Assembly (NCBI RefSeq): GCF_022440805.1
Contig: NZ_JAKNTK010000001.1
Coordinates: 1,612,001 to 1,676,000 of the forward strand
Origin: Holdemania massiliensis
Lineage (GTDB): Bacteria > Bacillota_I > Bacilli_A > Erysipelotrichales > Erysipelotrichaceae
Reading direction: 5' to 3'
Length of the DNA: 64,000 bases
The translations under genes and the position numbers were made by a program. Below are positions 60,216 through 64,000 of this stretch, piece by piece; position 1 is the first letter of the stretch; each line of letters begins with the position of its first letter. The notes under the pieces were generated by a model. It ran no database searches. It was not told the DNA's origin and saw only the letters and a list, made by a program, of their open reading frames with translations.

Positions 60216-61476
60216 AACCCGACCAGGGGTTTATGTCAACGTCAATGCCGAGCTGACGGCACTGACTCGGGATAATCTCGGCGTCGTTGCCATTCCCCTG
60301 GCTTTAAACTGGGGCACACCAGGGTTTACAGAGATTCAACAGGATCAGAGTCCGCTCTATAAACTCGGTTATCAGCTCAACGACAGCGTCATGCTGCCGA
60401 TTAAGCTGATCCTCAAAAACGCTCAGACCGTCCTGGTCTATCGACTTAACGGTGGTACCAAAGCTGCTGGTGAGCTGGCGTCTGGGATTACGGCAACGGC
60501 TCTCTATGAGGGCACCCGAGGCAATGATATCAGTGTCCAGGTTAAGGCATTGGAGACTGGATACCAGATCAGCACCTATCTGGACACGCAGGAGATGGAT
60601 GTCCAGGTCGTTAATACTGCCGCAGAGTTTATGGCTAATGAGTTTATTACGATTACGGGATCGGGCACGTTGGTAGACAAGATTGTCCGTTTGTCAGGCG
60701 CTACCGATACTCCAGCGGCTGCTGATGACTATGATGCCTTTTTAGCTGCAGCTAAGATCAAAGATTTTAACATCATCACCTGCACGAGCACTGACCAGGC
60801 AATCAAAAACAAGATTATCGATTTTGTCAAAGCTGAGCGTGCAGAGTCTCATCTCATGCAGGCGGTGCTAGAAAACATGCGATCCGACAGTGAGGCAGTG
60901 ATTAGCGTTAAAAATGGCTTTATCCTGGATGATGGTACAGTTGTGGCTGCGCAGGACGCCTGTGCTTATGTCGCTGGCGCCAGTGCAGCTGCAGGTAGTA
61001 CGCAGTCGCTGACCTTTGCGGCAGTAGATGGTGCGGTAGACTGCAGCCCACGACTGACGGATGATCAGATCAAGCAGGCAATCCTAGATGGTCAGCTGGT
61101 CTTTAGCGTGCGGCGTAAAGGTGTTGTCATTGAGTACGATATCAACACCCTAGTGACGTATAGCCAAAAGCCAAAAGACTACCGCAAAAACAAGGTGATC
61201 CGAGTCATCGATGCGATCCACAGCGACGTGATCAGCATTTACGAGACCAATTACATCGGTCAAGTGCAGAACAACAAGGACGGCCGCAATCTGCTCAAAG
61301 GCACATTGGCGGAGTACCTCAATGGGCTGCAGGCGAGTGGAGCAATCGAGGATTTTGACGCCGCCGAGGATATCCAGGTTGAGGCTCTGACAGATAAAGA
61401 CTCCGTGCATATCCAGCTGGCCATCAAGCCAACGGATACCGTAGACAAGATCTACATTGATGTGGAGGTGCAGTAA
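60199..61476 (+). CDS. Contractile tail sheath protein
   Basis: 425 residues. Opening NKTRPGVYVNVNAE and later motifs (GTRGNDISVQVKALETG; YVAGASAAAGSTQSLTFAAV; KGTLAEYLNGLQASGAI) are those of XkdK-like sheaths. It forms the contracting outer tail tube, which makes this a myovirus. aaggag upstream. Confidence 0.93.
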   Translation: MMNMNKTRPGVYVNVNAELTALTRDNLGVVAIPLALNWGTPGFTEIQQDQSPLYKLGYQLNDSVMLPIKLILKNAQTVLVYRLNGGTKAAGELASGITATALYEGTRGNDISVQVKALETGYQISTYLDTQEMDVQVVNTAAEFMANEFITITGSGTLVDKIVRLSGATDTPAAADDYDAFLAAAKIKDFNIITCTSTDQAIKNKIIDFVKAERAESHLMQAVLENMRSDSEAVISVKNGFILDDGTVVAAQDACAYVAGASAAAGSTQSLTFAAVDGAVDCSPRLTDDQIKQAILDGQLVFSVRRKGVVIEYDINTLVTYSQKPKDYRKNKVIRVIDAIHSDVISIYETNYIGQVQNNKDGRNLLKGTLAEYLNGLQASGAIEDFDAAEDIQVEALTDKDSVHIQLAIKPTDTVDKIYIDVEVQ

Positions 61477-61949
61477 TGGCAAACGTAAAAACACGCATTG
61501 AAAATATCCCAATGTGCACCGAGGGTGCCGGATACATTACGATCAACGGCCAGAACCGCAAGCTGTTTGAGCTGTCTAAGTTGTCAGCCACCGTAGAAGT
61601 AAAGACGTGGGAAAAGCAACTGTTGGGAAGCCGGATGGAACAAGGCCGCGCGATCGGGCTCAAAGGTTCCGGCAGCATGTCCTTTTACCACATGACCAGT
61701 GACTTTATTGATCTGTTAGCAGAGTACAAAAAGACCGGCATCTTTCCGGCAATTACGATCCAGGGCTATCACGATGACCCAGCCTCAGAGGTCGGCCGGC
61801 TGGAGGTTGTACTGTATCACTGTATCCTTAAAAAAATCCCACTGCTCGCCATCGAGGAGGCGGCCAGTGAGACGGCACCGCAGGACAGTGATCTGATCTT
61901 TGGGGACTACGATATTTTAGATAAGTTTAAAAAGCCGGTCTCTTATTAG
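61476..61949 (+). CDS. Tail tube (core) protein, XkdM-like
   Basis: 157 residues; GAGYITINGQNRKLFELSKL-type start and KQLLGSRMEQGRAIGLKGSG match the XkdM tube family. It forms the inner tube within the sheath. Shares a base with the sheath stop. Confidence 0.88.
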   Translation: MANVKTRIENIPMCTEGAGYITINGQNRKLFELSKLSATVEVKTWEKQLLGSRMEQGRAIGLKGSGSMSFYHMTSDFIDLLAEYKKTGIFPAITIQGYHDDPASEVGRLEVVLYHCILKKIPLLAIEEAASETAPQDSDLIFGDYDILDKFKKPVSY

Positions 61950-61977
61950 GCCGGCTCTATCATTTTAAGGAGGTACT

Positions 61978-62388
61978 ATGACAAGTAAAAGTTTAGCCGC
62001 ATTCCTGCAACCCAAGCAGGTACAAAACAAAGAGGTTGTTATCTCTGACCGATTTCTGGACGAGGATGGCAAGCCTGTACCCTTTGAGATTAGACCCATT
62101 CTGACCGACGAAGCTCAGGAAATGATGAAACGGAACATGAAGACCAAAAAGGACGGCTCCCAGGATTTTGATAACTCCGGATATCAGGCGGATATGATTG
62201 CCGCAGCAGTAGTCTACCCAGATCTGAAAAATGCGGAGTTGCAGAAAGCCTATGGCGTGCTGGGTGAGCGTGAATTGCTGATGCGCATGCTGCTGATCGG
62301 CGAGTACACGCAGTTACGTAATGCCGTGTTTGAGCTTGCCGGTATTTATGATGACCTGAACGCGAAGATTAAAGAAGCAAAAAACTGA
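61978..62388 (+). CDS. Tail assembly chaperone, short form (XkdN-like)
   Basis: 136 residues; SLAAFLQPKQVQNKEVVISD and VVYPDLKNAELQKAYGV match the XkdN family. aaggagg upstream. A -1 slippery site lies at its last sense codons, so part of the translation should continue into the next frame. Confidence 0.85.
   Translation: MTSKSLAAFLQPKQVQNKEVVISDRFLDEDGKPVPFEIRPILTDEAQEMMKRNMKTKKDGSQDFDNSGYQADMIAAAVVYPDLKNAELQKAYGVLGERELLMRMLLIGEYTQLRNAVFELAGIYDDLNAKIKEAKN
62379..62385 (+). promoter_or_regulatory. Programmed -1 frameshift site A_AAA_AAC
   Basis: The zero-frame reading is GCA AAA AAC TGA, so the heptamer is in the correct phase right before the stop. A -1 slip leads into the open frame ending at 62555. 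This is the strongest class of bacterial and phage slippery heptamer. Confidence 0.85.
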
Positions 62389-62555
62389 TCAGGCAGGGCG
62401 GCGAGATGGCGCTCGCCCACGTCGTCCTGCAGAATCTTAAGATCACACCGGGACAGCTGGCAGCAATGTCACAGGCAGAGAAAGCGTTTATTTATGCTTC
62501 CCTTTCTGTGGCTGCGGAGGAAAACAAAAAGATCGCAGAAAGGAGGCATGACTGA
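62386..62555 (+). CDS. Tail assembly chaperone, -1 frame extension (gpGT-like)
   Basis: The -1 frame is open from the slip site to 62555 and adds about 56 residues (including MALAHVVLQNLKITPGQLAA). The full fusion product (61978-62555 by frameshift) would be about 192 residues, equal to lambda gpGT and XkdN/XkdN' pairs. An internal ATG at 62406 has no good ribosome binding site. It lies directly before the tape measure gene, as expected. Confidence 0.8.
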
Positions 62556-64000
62556 TGGCGGTACCTTTATCGGCAACATTTATCTTGGATGACAAATACT
62601 CTAAAGCTCTCATGGAGATCGTCAAGAACACACAAAAGGCAGATCAAGCCACTGAGCAGGCAAAAGACGCAATCCAGGGTATGGGCGACGAGGCTCAAAA
62701 GATGGAGGCAAAAGTCATTAACCCTCTGGACAAGATCGGCAAAAAGCTGATGGGTTTTGTTTCAATCGGTTATGCCGTTAAAAAAGCCTTTGATCTGATG
62801 TGGTCTGGGATCCAAGGCGCAGCAATGCAAAGCTCGCAGAGTAACACAATCCAAGCTCTGGTTGGCAACGATCAGCTGGGAGCTGGGATCTATCAGTATG
62901 TCGGTGATTACGCCAAGGACAGTGCTTTGGGTCGCACTGATCTGGCCAAAGGCTTTACGGCATTTAATACGGTATCTCGTGACCTGGATGATATGACACG
63001 GCTCTTTAAAATGACTGAGAGGCTGTATGCTAAGGACCCAACACAAGGCTCCGAGGGCGCCGTGTTTGCGCTTAAAGAGGCGCTAGAGGGCGACACCATG
63101 TCAATGCGCAACCGCTTTGGCATACGCTTGAGCGGTGAGACACTGCGCAACTATTTTGATACCGGAGACATCTCCGGTGGACTGGACTACATCGATCAGC
63201 AGATGGCCAAGTTTGGAGCTACGCAGTCTGTCGTAGACAAAAATACTGGTAATCTGATGGTGCAGTTGAACATGTTTTCTTCCAACCTCAAGGACGCATT
63301 CGGAGAAAACATGACGACCTCGATGCAGCCGGTTCTGAACATCATCGGCCGCCTGCAGGAGATGCTGGACGCTGGTAAGTTCCAACCATTTTTCGATTTA
63401 TTTGCGGCAGGAGCTACCTTTGTAGGGAACGCTTTAGCTTTTGTTGTGGATAATGCTGAGGTCCTAGTTCCGGTACTTATTTTCGCAACTAGTGCGTTTG
63501 TGGCTTTAAAGATTGCCACTGGTTTAGCTGCGATTCAAGAGGCCTACTTTGCAGCGATGGCAGGAGTTGCACAAAAAGCAATCATGGGTTTAAATGCAAC
63601 GCTACTTTTCAGCCCTCTGGGACTTTTTATTGGGCTGTTGGCAGGTGGAGCGGCGCTCTTGGGGTATTTCACATCTCAAGCCAACAGTGCTAAAAATGCG
63701 CTTGCCGAAGATCTTAATTACGATCAGCTCAATAAGGATTTTGCGGCGTCGAAGGCACTGGATGTCAACGTAGCCAATGATGAGCCGATCTCCGTGTCTG
63801 GGGACGTGCAGATTGAGGAGGATAACCTTAAGTATCTGATGGATCTCGCTAACCGGGATTACGTTGCAAAGTTCAGCACGGCAACCCTGGCACCGCAGAT
63901 GCAGGTGACGATCGGTCAGGTCAATCAGACTGCGGATATCAATGGCATTACCGATCAGCTGGCTAATGAGCTGACAGCGATGATCAGCAACGAGGCAGAG
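62555..64000 (+). CDS. Tape measure protein, 3' partial
   Basis: 482 residues visible, frame open to the window end. N-terminal coiled coil (KALMEIVKNTQKADQATEQA), a tape-measure core (FTAFNTVSRDLDDMTRLFK ... FALKEALEGDTMSMRNRFGI), and hydrophobic segments near 270-340 and 350-375 (LLFSPLGLFIGLLAGGAALL) used in DNA entry. It sets tail length. Start inside the chaperone stop (TGATG), with aaggagg upstream. Confidence 0.92.
   Translation, partial: MAVPLSATFILDDKYSKALMEIVKNTQKADQATEQAKDAIQGMGDEAQKMEAKVINPLDKIGKKLMGFVSIGYAVKKAFDLMWSGIQGAAMQSSQSNTIQALVGNDQLGAGIYQYVGDYAKDSALGRTDLAKGFTAFNTVSRDLDDMTRLFKMTERLYAKDPTQGSEGAVFALKEALEGDTMSMRNRFGIRLSGETLRNYFDTGDISGGLDYIDQQMAKFGATQSVVDKNTGNLMVQLNMFSSNLKDAFGENMTTSMQPVLNIIGRLQEMLDAGKFQPFFDLFAAGATFVGNALAFVVDNAEVLVPVLIFATSAFVALKIATGLAAIQEAYFAAMAGVAQKAIMGLNATLLFSPLGLFIGLLAGGAALLGYFTSQANSAKNALAEDLNYDQLNKDFAASKALDVNVANDEPISVSGDVQIEEDNLKYLMDLANRDYVAKFSTATLAPQMQVTIGQVNQTADINGITDQLANELTAMISNEAE

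Larger units (their letters stand above)
33166..64000 (+). mobile_element. Prophage, contractile-tailed type, right end beyond window
   Basis: Integrase, repressor, replication, packaging, head, sheath, tube and tape-measure genes occur in standard temperate-phage order. The tail sheath gene indicates a myovirus morphology. The structural genes appear intact and no degraded core gene was seen, so it may be functional. Confidence 0.92.

Overview
The window reads as a chromosome segment of a low-to-moderate GC Firmicute. My best guess is the class Erysipelotrichia (Holdemania/Longicatena-like). The guess rests on the gene repertoire (yqfC-yqfD-phoH sporulation-type cluster, PyrR attenuator, 59-residue S21, BlaI/M56 pair, Rpn-type nuclease, Gram-positive ribosome binding sites) and not on any marker gene. 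No rRNA, tRNA or CRISPR array was seen.

Host core, 1-27250: the tail of a long PASTA-repeat protein; a diguanylate cyclase; a GNAT acetyltransferase and a lipoprotein; a BlaI repressor with an M56 membrane metallopeptidase whose sensor domain is replaced by about 13 repeats of 28 residues; a uracil permease behind a PyrR attenuator; a tightly overlapping rsmE-unknown-mtaB-murE-deoC run; an XRE membrane regulator; rpsU; an unknown gene; then yqfC-yqfD-phoH-phoP-phoR. A complete phosphate module follows (pstS-pstC-pstA-pstB-phoU), preceded by a four-repeat Pho box. PstS appears circularly permuted: all three phosphate-binding loops are present, but the C-terminal half comes first. PstA carries a large extracytoplasmic insertion.

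Mobile and phosphate region, 27250-33165: remains of an IS91-type transposase with a zinc-ribbon ORF, a TnpB-type RuvC protein followed by about 250 nt of dense helices (candidate guide or other structured RNA), an Rpn-family nuclease, and a Na+/phosphate cotransporter with its own four-repeat Pho box in the opposite orientation. The two boxes tie both phosphate uptake systems to the PhoP-PhoR pair.

Prophage, about 33166 to the window end (right end not reached): a contractile-tailed (sheath-encoding) temperate phage. The left arm reads leftward: tyrosine integrase, small membrane and ribbon-helix-helix proteins, a TerB-N-domain protein and a CI-type repressor. Divergent promoters then start a rightward early operon: small proteins, a glucosaminidase-domain protein, a Cas4-like DUF2800 nuclease, an SSB-like protein, family A DNA polymerase, a VapE-type primase-helicase, an iteron-rich putative origin, a VRR-NUC nuclease, a SNF2 helicase and an ArpU/sigma-like late regulator. 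A GC-rich structured, terminator-ended noncoding segment comes next. A leftward gene then encodes a stand-alone Spo0A DNA-binding domain, and two tandem 0A boxes lie between it and the terminase. The packaging, head and tail genes follow: terS, terL, portal, a MuF head protein fused to an ADP-ribosyltransferase toxin domain plus a likely immunity gene, scaffold, capsid, connectors, sheath, tube, a tail chaperone with an A_AAA_AAC -1 frameshift site, and a partial tape measure.

The most novel-looking items are the phage Spo0A-domain protein with adjacent 0A boxes, the permuted PstS, the TnpB-linked structured RNA, the MuF-ART toxin/immunity pair, and the M56 peptidase-solenoid fusion.
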